From positions 124,001-188,000 of the forward strand of contig DAOMNO010000005.1 of assembly GCA_035443885.1 (NCBI GenBank): a DNA stretch of 64,000 nt. The letters run 5' to 3'. The translations under genes were made by a program, and so were the position numbers. This document shows positions 32,667 through 41,674 of this stretch, one piece after another. This DNA comes from DAOMNO01 sp035443885. Lineage in GTDB: Bacteria; Planctomycetota; Phycisphaerae; Phycisphaerales; SM1A02. Each line of letters opens with the position of its first letter. Positions within the stretch are counted from its first letter, which is position 1. The notes below the pieces were generated by a model. It worked only from the letters and a program-made list of their open reading frames with translations, was not told the DNA's origin and ran no database searches.

Positions 32667-34154
32667 TCAGCCGAGGTTCATGGTCATGAGGAATTCGGCG
32701 TTGCTCTTGGTCTTCGCCATGCGGCCGCGGAGCAATTCCATCGCTTCGACGACGCTCATGTCACTGACGACCTTGCGCAGACGGACGACGAGTTCCAGTT
32801 CCTTGGGATCAAGCAGCAGTTCTTCGCGGCGCGTGCCCGACGCGGCAATGTCGATGGCGGGCCAGATGCGCTTTTCCACCAGCTTTCGCGTGAGGTGAAG
32901 CTCGGCGTTGCCCGTACCCTTGAACTCTTCAAAGATGACTTCGTCCGCCTTCGAGCCGGTATCCACCAGCGCGGTGGCGATGATGGTGAGCGAGCCGCCA
33001 TTTTCGATGTTGCGCGCAGAGCCGAAGAACTTCTTGGGCTTGATGAGCGCGGTGGTGTCAACGCCGCCGGTGCCGATCTTGCCGGAGTTCGGCAGGGCGT
33101 TGTTGTAGCCGCGCGCCAGTCGAGTGATGGAGTCGAGCAGGATGACGACGTTTTCGCCGAACTCAACCATGCGGCGGGCTTTCTCGATGACCATTTCCGC
33201 GACTTGAATATGGCGGCTGGCTTCTTCGTCGAAGGTTGAAGCGACGACTTCAACTTCTGGCGGCGTGTTGCGGCGGAAGTCCGTCACTTCTTCCGGTCGC
33301 TCGTCGATCAGCAGCACGATCACCTTCGCAGGAACAGGAGATTCCGGTCCGTGATTCTTGGCAATCGCATTCGTCATGCGCTGCAGAATGACTGTTTTGC
33401 CTGTGCGGGGTGGCGCAACAATGAGCGCGCGTTGGCCGAAGCCGAGCGGCGTAACGAGGTCAATGACGCGAGTTTCAAGGCCGGTCGGCTCCGCTTCGAG
33501 GTGAATCCGCTGGTTCGGATGCAGCGGCGTCATGCTTTCAAAGTTGGGCAGCGTGTGCAGATGGCGCGGGTCGTGCCCGTTCACTTCGGCCACGCGAAGC
33601 AGTGCGAAATACGTTTCCGCTTCTTTTGGCGGCCGGATCAGTCCCTTGATTTCCTGCCCCTTGCGAAGGCCGAAGCGACGGATCTGTGACGGTCCGACGT
33701 ACACATCGTCGGGTGAAGCCAGGTATGAATATTCCGGGCTACGCAGGAAGCCGAAGCCATCGGGCAGGATTTCAAGCGTGCCTTCACCCACCATCAGGCC
33801 CTGCTTCTGTGCGCGGGCCTTGAGAATTTCGAAGACCAGCTTCTGCTTGTTCAGCGTGGGGTAGTTCTCAATCTTCTCTTTCTTGGCAAGCTTCATCAGC
33901 TCGTCTGTGCTCATGTGCTGGAGCGTGACGAGCTTGAGGTCGTCGCTGCGCTTGGCAATGTCGTATTTGCCTTGCGTTTCTTCCTCCAGCGCAAGGGCTT
34001 CGGCTTCAAGCGCCTCGTCGCTGGGCACCTGTCCGGGTTGCAGCGTGATGGTGAGTGCGGATGGCCTCATGCCGCCACCGCCACCACCTCCGCCTTTCTT
34101 GTTGCGTCGTCGTCGTGATTTTTTGCTGCCGCCGGGGTTGTTGTTGTCGGACAT
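32667..34154 (-). CDS. rho: Transcription termination factor Rho
   Basis: A 495-residue RNA-dependent ATPase. The N-terminal 60 residues are an insertion-rich basic/Gly-rich tail (SKKSRRRRNKKGGGGGGGG) that enlarges it over the 419 residues of the E. coli protein. Then come the Rho N domain (STDELMKLAKKEKIENYPTL), the OB-type RNA-binding domain (GTLEILPDGFGFLRSPEYSY, with DDVYVGPSQIRRFGL) and the ATPase: Walker A APPRTGKT (247-254), LLIDERPEEV with the catalytic Glu, Walker B ILLDSITRL, and the secondary RNA-binding Q/R loops LPNSGKIGTGGVDTTAL. The C-terminal lid is RRMVEFGEN...RGRMAKTKSNAEFL. Its leader of 290 bases before coaE lacks genes and could carry autoregulation, as is known for rho. 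It ends in an intrinsic terminator. Confidence 0.98.
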   Translation of the reverse strand: MSDNNNPGGSKKSRRRRNKKGGGGGGGGMRPSALTITLQPGQVPSDEALEAEALALEEETQGKYDIAKRSDDLKLVTLQHMSTDELMKLAKKEKIENYPTLNKQKLVFEILKARAQKQGLMVGEGTLEILPDGFGFLRSPEYSYLASPDDVYVGPSQIRRFGLRKGQEIKGLIRPPKEAETYFALLRVAEVNGHDPRHLHTLPNFESMTPLHPNQRIHLEAEPTGLETRVIDLVTPLGFGQRALIVAPPRTGKTVILQRMTNAIAKNHGPESPVPAKVIVLLIDERPEEVTDFRRNTPPEVEVVASTFDEEASRHIQVAEMVIEKARRMVEFGENVVILLDSITRLARGYNNALPNSGKIGTGGVDTTALIKPKKFFGSARNIENGGSLTIIATALVDTGSKADEVIFEEFKGTGNAELHLTRKLVEKRIWPAIDIAASGTRREELLLDPKELELVVRLRKVVSDMSVVEAMELLRGRMAKTKSNAEFLMTMNLG

Positions 34155-34444
34155 GGTGCTCTCGATCTCCTTTCACAGCGTGCCTGAGCAAGTGGCGCAC
34201 TGCGTGGTATGCGAATGGGAATCCGGGCGAGGACCGTAGCTGTTCAGGGGGAAGGATTCGTGAGAATCGTGGGGGGGAACGTTCAAGCGACGAGACGGAA
34301 AGCCTGTCGTGTTGCGTCCGAATGGCGCGGCGGTGGTGTGATGCTTCACCTGACGCGCCCACGGAAAACGCAGGAGAGGATGATCGAAGTCTTCAGCCGG
34401 TGCGGTAAGCGTCGGTACGAACCGAATACGGACGACCCCCGCGT

Positions 34445-35056
34445 TCAAGTCCGGCTGGTTTCAACGATGTCCCTCAGGATTCGGCCGATCTGTTCTCGAA
34501 GCTGAGCCAGATCGCCGGTGTTGACAACAGTATGATCGGCCCTTCGACGCTTCTCGTCAAGTGGCAGTTGAGAATCTTCACGGCGAGTGAGTTCAGCCTC
34601 ATCCCATCCGCGTGCGGTTTTCACACGCGCCAGTCGCACTTCTCGTGGTGCATCGACGAAAATGAGCGCATCGCACATGGCGTCGAGACCTGCTTCCAGC
34701 AGCAGCGGCGCATCGATGACGAAGCCGACCGCGCCGTCCGGCGCATCGGCGAACTGCTCCCGTCTGCGCTGCTCCACCCAAGGGTGCACAAGTGCTTCGA
34801 GGCGATGCCGCGCGGCTTGATCCTGGAACACGATTTCCGCGACCTTGACGCGGCTGACCTCGCCCTGCTCGTCGAGAATCCCCTCTCCCCACCAGTCAAT
34901 CAACTCCTGACGGATGGCGGGGTCGCGCAGCGAAGCTCGTGCCGCGGCGTCAGAATCCGCCACAATGCAGCCGTGCTCTGCGAGCATGGCCGCTACGGTG
35001 CTTTTGCCAGAGCCGATGCCGCCGACAATGCCGATGATGGGTCGTTTCTGGGTCAT
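34445..35056 (-). CDS. coaE: Dephospho-CoA kinase
   Basis: 203 residues from the ATG at 35056; the frame upstream to 35131 is not needed, since MTQKRPIIGIVGGIGSGKST is the standard CoaE start. Walker A is GGIGSGKST (12-20), followed by GCIVADSDAAARASL, whose DSD is the conserved acidic site, RLEALVHPWVEQ, VIDAPLLLEAGLD and the lid segment with RREDSQLPLDEKRRRADHTV and NTGD. It performs the last step of coenzyme A synthesis (ATP-dependent 3'-phosphorylation of dephospho-CoA) in the cytoplasm. It lies between the DUF4139 gene and rho, all leftward; a rightward-facing hairpin with T tract and a 294-base spacer lie upstream. Confidence 0.96.
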   Translation of the reverse strand: MTQKRPIIGIVGGIGSGKSTVAAMLAEHGCIVADSDAAARASLRDPAIRQELIDWWGEGILDEQGEVSRVKVAEIVFQDQAARHRLEALVHPWVEQRRREQFADAPDGAVGFVIDAPLLLEAGLDAMCDALIFVDAPREVRLARVKTARGWDEAELTRREDSQLPLDEKRRRADHTVVNTGDLAQLREQIGRILRDIVETSRT

Positions 35057-35284
35057 GCGTGCAGCCAAATGGGGGGTCAGGCTGCGCACTAGAGCAGCTT
35101 CATGGCACTGCTGCAAGCGGAAGAATCTCACATTTCCCAGTCCGCCGATGGGCTAGCTCAACTCTCACAAAAGCAAGCAGTTGCGCTCGAAATGTCGGCA
35201 TGCGTGGGGCTCTGGGGACCGAAAAAGCGAAAAATCTCTTGACATGCCGGTGGGTTTGTGGCACATTTGAAGCACCCCCGGAAG

Positions 35285-35323
35285 CGCCCGGTTCTGAGCC
35301 TCGCTCGAACCGGGCGTTTTTTT
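35285..35323 (+). terminator. Strong terminator on the plus strand, no rightward gene before it
   Basis: CGCCCGGTTC (35285-35294) pairs perfectly with GAACCGGGCG (35307-35316), followed by seven T on the plus strand. Both neighbouring genes run leftward. A consensus TTGACA at 35239-35244 lies just upstream in the same direction with a weak CACATT 17 bases later, so a tiny transcript of about 50 bases is possible. Confidence 0.8.
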
Positions 35324-35350
35324 CATGCCTTCGCGTTTGCGGCTTTGCAG

Positions 35351-37402
35351 TCAGTTCACCTCAAGGTTATCGAGATAGTGCTGCAGCTCCGCCCGGCGCT
35401 CGTTGATGAGAGTACGGGTTTGCGCGATGTCGCGCTGCAGCCGCTCGATGTTGTCCTCGTCTTCATTCAGGCGGGCGAGATATCGCTTGCCGAGCGTGGT
35501 ATCCGCGCCGACGGCGGTGAGGTTCTGTCGCAACCGCTCTTGGCCGTCCTGAATCTCGCGAAGTTCCGCCGTCTGCTGTGCGAGCAGCGTTTCGGCTTCG
35601 CTCAGGCGGTTCTTGAGCGCAGCGGCTCGCTCAAGAGCTTTGCGCACTTCGAGTTTGATATCACTATTCGTAATGAACGCCTGGAATGAGCCGACCTGCT
35701 GCTGCAACAGGCTGATGCTTTGAAGCGTGGTGTGCCGCTCGCGCACATTCAGTGTGTGCGATTTGCCTGTGGGTACATTCACGCGGAACCGATAGAGCGA
35801 AGGGGTTTTTTCTTCAAACTGTTCCGGTTCGACGAGTTCTCTTTGTGAGTTGAACGGATGCTCGACAATGACGGTGCGGTCGCGCTGGCTCTTGTTCTTC
35901 AGCGTGTAGGCCTGCGTGTACATCGTGGCATGCGTAACGCGAAGCACGCCGCGATTGATCCGCACGTCGGTCATGCGCGAGGTCGAGGTCGTAGCATTAT
36001 CCACTTCGACATCAAGATCGACGGCATAGGACAGCAGTCGTTTCTCACCAGGCGAGAGATGGTCGATCTGCGCATCGCCTGCGTAGGACGAGCCATCAAA
36101 CACCGTAACCGGGCCAGCCAGCAGTTTGAGATTTGTTGAGTTCGTCAACATCACGCCGTTGAGCGGATGCTTGGCGAGTACGCTTGCGTTGTAGATGCTC
36201 AGCCGCTCGGTTGTAACCGGCTGGTTCACGATGGGCAGCATTGAAGATCGGCGGCGCGCAAGGTCCACCGGATGCTGAAGCGTGAACTGGAAAAGTTCGC
36301 CAATGGATGCAGCGTCCGTCGCAGCGTTGATGCCCTGTCCTGCGTCCCACGCAACCTCGCCCAAGCCCGCTTCGAGGCGTTCACGTCCGAAACTGGCTGA
36401 GACTGCGCGACCCGGCGCGGGCGGCGCGGATGTGGGCGCGATCGCTGCGCGTCGTTCCATGGCCATGTCATCCCGGCTGATGCCGCCTTCGTACATCTTC
36501 GGCATCAGCGAGGCGTACAACTGCGGGCGAACGATCGGTCGCGGCATATACAGCGGGGTGTAGAGGTCCTGCACAAAGGAAATTGGCCTGCCGCTGACCA
36601 GCGAAAGGCGCATGTTCTTCCAGTCGTTGTTGGATGTATTCTCAACGATCGCCCAGCCTTGCAGAATCTGGTTCTTGTCGTCGGTGAGATCGAGCCTGTA
36701 TGAGGTTTTCCAGACGGGGGTTTCGACGAGGTAGCCTACGCGCACTGTGCGCTCGCCACTGCCGGTGAAGCGAATGTCAACGGGCTTCTGGTCTGTATCG
36801 CGAGACGAGACAAGCAGCAGCAAGGCGCGGTTGAGTTCTTCACGGAGTGCGTGATCTGCAAACTGAATGGCGTCCAGGCCCGTCATCGGCAATGAACGGA
36901 TACCCGTGTGCGTAACGATGTTGAGCACGTGTTCCTGAACCGTTGAAGGCGAGCCGCCCTGCACCACGATCTTTTCGCGCATTTCGACGTTCAGAATTTT
37001 GCCCTCAACTCGATCAGGCGTCTGCACGATGACCGTCGCGCCGCGAAGCTGATCGAGCAGTTCGGGCAAGGAAGGGTTGTCGCTGATGTCCACGCCGAAG
37101 CTTTTGAGCGCGCGCTCGAGCGGGTCATTGGCTGCGTAGGTGACGCCGGTAATCGCGCCGCCGCCGTAGTCCATCAGCACCATGCTCTTGAGCACATCGT
37201 TGATCTGATCGGTCTTGAACATGATGCGCATGACGGCGTCTTCACGGACGATGCCCATGTGTTCGAAGTACCCCACGCCGCTGGAGAACAGGACAGCGCG
37301 GGTGATGGGCAGATTGACGAAGGCGGTGTCGTCCTGCGCGAGGGCGGGTGAGGCGGCGCAGCAGGCGACGGCGACGAGCGCGAAGACACGATGGCGGAAC
37401 AT
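35351..37402 (-). CDS. Exported DUF4139-domain protein with C-terminal coiled coil
   Basis: A 683-residue protein with signal peptide MFRHRVFALVAVACCAASPA (cleavage after ALAQ). The central part is a DUF4139 domain: WKTSYRLDLTDDKNQILQGW, NTSNNDWKNMRLSLVSGRPI and the SLYRFRVNVPTGKSHTLNV strand. The N-terminal half, with ITRAVLFSSGVGYFEHMGIV and DALKS..., is also conserved in long DUF4139 proteins; the end is a coiled coil (ALKNRLSEAETLLAQQTAEL) that could form a long stalk. It should lie in the periplasm; the DUF4139 family has no defined function, and no partner DUF4140-type N-domain was recognised with certainty. The gene is divergent from the M20 dipeptidase gene 138 bases away. Confidence 0.85.
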   Translation of the reverse strand: MFRHRVFALVAVACCAASPALAQDDTAFVNLPITRAVLFSSGVGYFEHMGIVREDAVMRIMFKTDQINDVLKSMVLMDYGGGAITGVTYAANDPLERALKSFGVDISDNPSLPELLDQLRGATVIVQTPDRVEGKILNVEMREKIVVQGGSPSTVQEHVLNIVTHTGIRSLPMTGLDAIQFADHALREELNRALLLLVSSRDTDQKPVDIRFTGSGERTVRVGYLVETPVWKTSYRLDLTDDKNQILQGWAIVENTSNNDWKNMRLSLVSGRPISFVQDLYTPLYMPRPIVRPQLYASLMPKMYEGGISRDDMAMERRAAIAPTSAPPAPGRAVSASFGRERLEAGLGEVAWDAGQGINAATDAASIGELFQFTLQHPVDLARRRSSMLPIVNQPVTTERLSIYNASVLAKHPLNGVMLTNSTNLKLLAGPVTVFDGSSYAGDAQIDHLSPGEKRLLSYAVDLDVEVDNATTSTSRMTDVRINRGVLRVTHATMYTQAYTLKNKSQRDRTVIVEHPFNSQRELVEPEQFEEKTPSLYRFRVNVPTGKSHTLNVRERHTTLQSISLLQQQVGSFQAFITNSDIKLEVRKALERAAALKNRLSEAETLLAQQTAELREIQDGQERLRQNLTAVGADTTLGKRYLARLNEDEDNIERLQRDIAQTRTLINERRAELQHYLDNLEVN

Positions 37403-37540
37403 GGGTGACTCCTGTGAAGGACAAAACGGCCGCAGGTGTGGGCGATCACATTATCCATGATGCCGCCCGAATCGGGTTGTCTCCGGGAAAACGGAGAAAG
37501 TGCGTCGAATCGACAGTCGTTCGGCTAGGATGTTTCCATC

Positions 37541-38971
37541 ATGACATCCGCAACTTCAACGATCGGTGGGCTTTCCGCTGCTGCCATCCATCAGGCGGAA
37601 ACGAATTTCGACTCGTCTGTCGCCCGTCTTTCCGCCCTTTTAAGCATTCCCAGTATCAGTACGGATTCTGCGTATGACGCTGAAACCCGCCGCGCCGCGC
37701 AGTGGCTGGCGGATGAGTTGGCGGCTATCGGCTTTGATGCAGCCGTGCATCCGACGAAAGGCCATCCGATGGTGGTGGCGAAGTACGCTTCACCTGCCGG
37801 GCGCCAGGCGCGCGTGCCGACGATTCTGTATTACGGCCACTACGATGTGCAGCCGCCCGACCCGCTGGAGTTGTGGGATTCGCCGCCGTTTGAACCGACG
37901 GTCGTGGATGGCGCGCACGGCAAGCGTATCATCGCTCGCGGCGCGGTGGACGATAAAGGCCAGTTGATGACATTCGTCGAAGCCTTCCGCGCGTGGAAAG
38001 AAGCGAACGGCGAACTGCCGGTGAATATCACGGTGATGCTCGAAGGTGAAGAAGAATCGGGCAGTCCGAGTCTCGATCCATTCCTGAAAAGCGCGAAAGA
38101 TGAACTCGCAGCGGATGTGTGCGTAGTGTGCGACACCGGCATGTGGGATATCAACACGCCTGCCATCACCTATATGCTGCGCGGACTGGTGTATATCGAG
38201 GTAACGCTGCACGGGCCGAGCCATGATCTGCACTCCGGCATGTACGGCGGCGCGCTGGTAAACCCGATCAACGCGCTCTGCCGTGTGCTTGCGCAGTTGC
38301 ACGATGATGCAGGCCGCGTGCAGGTGCCGGGCTTCTACGATGACGTGCTGCCGCTCGGCGAAGCGGAGCGCGCCCAATGGAACAGCCTAGGTTTCGATGA
38401 AAAAGAGTTTCTCGGCAGTGCGGGCATGAAGACGCCGTTCGGCGAAAAAGGCTGCTCCACACTTGAACGCACATGGTCGAGGCCGACATGCGATATCAAC
38501 GGCATCTATGGCGGCTACATCGGCAAAGGCGCCAAGACCGTGATCGGCTCGCACGCTTCTGCCAAGCTGAGTTGTCGTCTTGTCGCGAATCAGAATCCGC
38601 GCAAGATTTATGACGGGTTGGTGAAGTTCTTCGAATCACGCACGCCGCCGGATTGTCGATGGGAGATCAAGAGCCACGGCATCAGCCCAGCGATTCGTGT
38701 GCCAACGGAATCGCCTTACCTTGAAGCCGCTCGCAAGGGTCTGAAGGAAACGTACAACAAGGATGCCGTGCTCATCGGCTCCGGCGGTTCGATTCCAGTG
38801 GTTGGCTCAATCCAGCAGATACTCGGCTTCGATTCGCTGCTCGTGGGTTTCGGTTTGGATGATGATCGCGTGCACTCGCCGAATGAAAAATTCGAGCTGC
38901 GCTGCTACGAGATGGGCATTAAATCGCACATCCGCATGCTGGAGCAGTTCGCGTCGCTTCGCGCATCGTGA
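37541..38971 (+). CDS. M20 family dipeptidase
   Basis: A 476-residue co-catalytic zinc peptidase of the carnosinase-like M20 subgroup. Metal ligands and catalysis are seen in YYGHYDVQPPDPLELWDSPP (His and Asp), RGAVDDKGQLM (bridging Asp), MLEGEEESGSPSLD (catalytic Glu and metal Glu) and DTGMWD; a dimerisation-lid His is in GPSHDLHSGMYGG, and the last ligand in VHSPNEKF. It should cleave dipeptides or X-His type peptides in the cytoplasm, with no signal peptide seen. It is divergent from the DUF4139 gene and its stop lies four bases from that of astD, so it is transcribed independently of the AST genes. Confidence 0.94.
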   Translation: MTSATSTIGGLSAAAIHQAETNFDSSVARLSALLSIPSISTDSAYDAETRRAAQWLADELAAIGFDAAVHPTKGHPMVVAKYASPAGRQARVPTILYYGHYDVQPPDPLELWDSPPFEPTVVDGAHGKRIIARGAVDDKGQLMTFVEAFRAWKEANGELPVNITVMLEGEEESGSPSLDPFLKSAKDELAADVCVVCDTGMWDINTPAITYMLRGLVYIEVTLHGPSHDLHSGMYGGALVNPINALCRVLAQLHDDAGRVQVPGFYDDVLPLGEAERAQWNSLGFDEKEFLGSAGMKTPFGEKGCSTLERTWSRPTCDINGIYGGYIGKGAKTVIGSHASAKLSCRLVANQNPRKIYDGLVKFFESRTPPDCRWEIKSHGISPAIRVPTESPYLEAARKGLKETYNKDAVLIGSGGSIPVVGSIQQILGFDSLLVGFGLDDDRVHSPNEKFELRCYEMGIKSHIRMLEQFASLRAS

Positions 38972-38974
38972 GGC

Positions 38975-40492
38975 TCACGAAAGCCAGGCATCATCCCAGT
39001 TGACGCCTTCCGGCACTGCGGCGGCGTCGGACTTCTCAATCATGTTGGCGACGGGATACGCGCAATAATCCACGCTGTACGCACCTGCAGGACGATTGTT
39101 GCCGCTGTGGCCCAAGCCGCCGAACGGCAGCTTGCTCGAAGCACCTGCGGTGCCGGTGTTGCGGTTGATGCACCCGGCGCGGCATTCGCGGAAGAACTGC
39201 TCATATGCGGCGTCGCTCGTCGTGAAGATCGACGCAGCAAGACCGTATTGCGTGGCGTTGGCTTGCACGATCGCTTCATCGAGCGAATCGAAGACCGAGA
39301 TTTGCGCAAGCGGGCCGAAGACCTCGCAGTCCCGGTCGAGCGTGAAGCGTTCGACTTCCACCACGCCGGGCGAGATGAAGTGTCCTCGCGAAGGCGTTTC
39401 GATTCTCGATGCTTCGAGCAGCACGTTGCCACCGGCTTTCACAAGATCGCGCTGGAACGCGAGTACGGCGTCCACCGCCTGTTCAGAAACGAGCGGCCCC
39501 ATGAAGACCGGTTCAGCGGACCGCCCCGGACCGACGAGCAATGTTGATGTCGCCTTGCAGAATGCGCGAATGAAGCGATCTGCAATGCCTCGCTGCACGA
39601 GAATGCGCCGCGTGCAGGTGCACCGCTGGCCGGTGGTGGCGAATGAAGCTCGCACGCATTCGAGCACGGCCTGCTTCATGTGGGCGTCATTCATCACGAC
39701 CGTTGGATTGTTGCCGCCCATCTCCAACGCGATGATGCGGCCGGGATGATCGAGGTTTGCTTCGAGGATTCTCCTGCCGACGGCCCATGAGCCGGTGAAC
39801 AGGATGCCGTTGATGTCTGCATGAGAGACCAGTTTCGCTGCGACATCGCCCGCGCCTTGCACGAGGTTGAACACCCCTCGCGGCAGGGCGGCCTCTTCCA
39901 TCATCTGCGCAAGCATCTGCCCGACGGCAGGCGTTTTCTCTGATGGCTTAAAGACAATCGTGTTGCCCATCAGCAGCGCGGGAACAAAGTGGCCGTTTGC
40001 CAGGTGAGCCGGGAAGTTGAACGGACCGACCACAGCCATCACACCATGCGGCTTGAACTTGCACAACCCCGCGCGCGTGGCGGACACCGCGACTTCATAT
40101 TCACTCACGCGACCGATGGAGTAATCGTCCAGCGTGATATCCACCTTGCCCGCCAGTGCTTTCGCTTCAAACAGCGACTCCGCAAGCGTCTTGCCCATCT
40201 CGTCGGTAATCAATCCGGCAAGTGTCTCGGCGTGCTGCGTTGTGACCTTCTGCCACCGGCGCAGCGCGGCGATGCGGTCTTCAAGACTCGTCGCGGCCCA
40301 CGCGGGGAACGCCTCGCGCGCGGCACGGACCGCGTCATCGACGTGGCTCATCCGCGAACCGCCGCGCCAGAGGACCTCTGACGGGTTCGCAGGATTGGTG
40401 GAAACGATGGAATCGCCCGACAGTTCGATCCAGCGGCCGTTGATGAAATCGCTCGGTGCGTGCGCGAGCGCATGTGAAAGCGTCTGTGGCAT
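38975..40492 (-). CDS. astD: N-succinylglutamate 5-semialdehyde dehydrogenase
   Basis: A 505-residue NAD-dependent aldehyde dehydrogenase from the ATG at 40492; an in-frame GTG lies two codons upstream. The catalytic Cys291 is in GQRCTCTRR and the general base Glu257 in LEMGGN; FNFPAHLANGHFVPALLMGN and the preceding GVMAVVGPF are AstD-like rather than general ALDH. It oxidises N-succinylglutamate semialdehyde to N-succinylglutamate in the arginine succinyltransferase pathway. The neighbouring astA gene starts the same pathway; with the class III aminotransferase and an M20 hydrolase, these form a leftward cluster. The gene spacing to astA is 36 bases, so they are probably co-transcribed. Confidence 0.92.
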   Translation of the reverse strand: MPQTLSHALAHAPSDFINGRWIELSGDSIVSTNPANPSEVLWRGGSRMSHVDDAVRAAREAFPAWAATSLEDRIAALRRWQKVTTQHAETLAGLITDEMGKTLAESLFEAKALAGKVDITLDDYSIGRVSEYEVAVSATRAGLCKFKPHGVMAVVGPFNFPAHLANGHFVPALLMGNTIVFKPSEKTPAVGQMLAQMMEEAALPRGVFNLVQGAGDVAAKLVSHADINGILFTGSWAVGRRILEANLDHPGRIIALEMGGNNPTVVMNDAHMKQAVLECVRASFATTGQRCTCTRRILVQRGIADRFIRAFCKATSTLLVGPGRSAEPVFMGPLVSEQAVDAVLAFQRDLVKAGGNVLLEASRIETPSRGHFISPGVVEVERFTLDRDCEVFGPLAQISVFDSLDEAIVQANATQYGLAASIFTTSDAAYEQFFRECRAGCINRNTGTAGASSKLPFGGLGHSGNNRPAGAYSVDYCAYPVANMIEKSDAAAVPEGVNWDDAWLS

Positions 40493-40528
40493 ACGCACAT
40501 TCTACGCGCGAAAGCAGAGCGTTCGCAG

Positions 40529-41596
40529 CTACGCCTTAGCCACAGTGCCGACGGCGGGTACGGCATCCTTCACCACCGAGCGAGGCGTCACGCCGAGTTC
40601 TTCGCCGACATCCGCGTGGAGCATCTTGGCGTCTTCTTCGCTGATGCTGATACCGCCGTCCACCTCCGCGTATCGCGTGCGCAGCACTCGGAAGTTGGAT
40701 TCGTAATGCATACTCACCATGCCTTCATGGGGGAGGGTTGCATCTGCGGGGGCGATTGACACCAGCGGCGCACGACGAGTGCTTGTTACCAGTGGCACAT
40801 CGTTGAGATTTGCTTCCAGATATGGCCCGCCGTCGAATGGATCGACGTGGCCCGTGTAACGGAAGCCGAGCCGTTCGAGCATCGCCTTGGCCGGCTCCGT
40901 CTCCTTGCCGACTTTGCCGATGAGCTGCCGCGCTTCAGGCGGGAGCAACGAAACGTACATCTCTTCCTTGGGGAAGAGCGAGGTGATGAACTCTTTTGAA
41001 TACTGGCAGAAACGATCGGCCTCGGCGTAGCTCAGGTTGATGAACCGCCTGCCAAGGTATTCCCACAGCGTGTTGCGGCTGTCGGGCGTGAGCGGGGCCA
41101 TCATCTCCGCGATGATACGATTGGCGAACCACTCGCGATACAAACCGATGAAGTGGAAGCGCACGACGCTGAGGAATGCGCCGAGTTTCTCCTTGCGGCC
41201 GCGATATGCGGGTGAAAGAATCAGACCGCCGATTTCGCTGGGGCCGGATTCATCGGTGTCGAGTTGCACTGTGGTATGCACGCCGCCGGTGCGCAGGTCT
41301 TCGCTGTAGAGGCGACGCTCGCGCACTTTGAGGAACACATGCGGCCTGCCGGGCCAGCTCAGGCATGAGATGACCGACGATGTGCCGATGATGTTGCCCG
41401 TGTCTGTTTCTTCCAGCACGAACATGAACTCGCGCTCGCGCTCGCTGGGCGGCGAACCGGCGAGGCTCTGGCGTGAACGGATGATCTTCCGGTTGATGAT
41501 GTCCGGATCAGCGGGGAGATTGATGAAGTGCACCATCTTCGCCAGCTTGAGCAAAGTGGCGGCGTCATCGACGGTGGCTTGGCGGATGAGGAACAT
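40529..41596 (-). CDS. astA: Arginine N-succinyltransferase
   Basis: A 355-residue GNAT-fold acyltransferase. AstA hallmarks: RQATVDDAATLLKLAKMVHF at the N-terminus, PSEIGGLILSPAYRGRKEKL, MMAPLTPDSRNTLWEYLGRR, ADRFCQYSKEFITSLFPKEE and GFRYTGHVDPFDGGPYLEAN. It transfers succinyl from succinyl-CoA to the alpha-amino group of arginine, the first step of AST arginine catabolism to glutamate and succinate. It may also act on ornithine, as known for AstA homologs. It lies between the class III aminotransferase (78-base gap) and astD (36 bases) in the same direction. The protein has a C-terminal tail ...GVTPRSVVKDAVPAVG not needed in the family. Confidence 0.93.
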   Translation of the reverse strand: MFLIRQATVDDAATLLKLAKMVHFINLPADPDIINRKIIRSRQSLAGSPPSEREREFMFVLEETDTGNIIGTSSVISCLSWPGRPHVFLKVRERRLYSEDLRTGGVHTTVQLDTDESGPSEIGGLILSPAYRGRKEKLGAFLSVVRFHFIGLYREWFANRIIAEMMAPLTPDSRNTLWEYLGRRFINLSYAEADRFCQYSKEFITSLFPKEEMYVSLLPPEARQLIGKVGKETEPAKAMLERLGFRYTGHVDPFDGGPYLEANLNDVPLVTSTRRAPLVSIAPADATLPHEGMVSMHYESNFRVLRTRYAEVDGGISISEEDAKMLHADVGEELGVTPRSVVKDAVPAVGTVAKA

Positions 41597-41674
41597 GGGG
41601 AGAAAGGGGACAGGGGTCGGCTGACAGTGGGCAGTATGGTGAAACAGTCGCGAGCGGCTTCGCGCGAATGGCAG

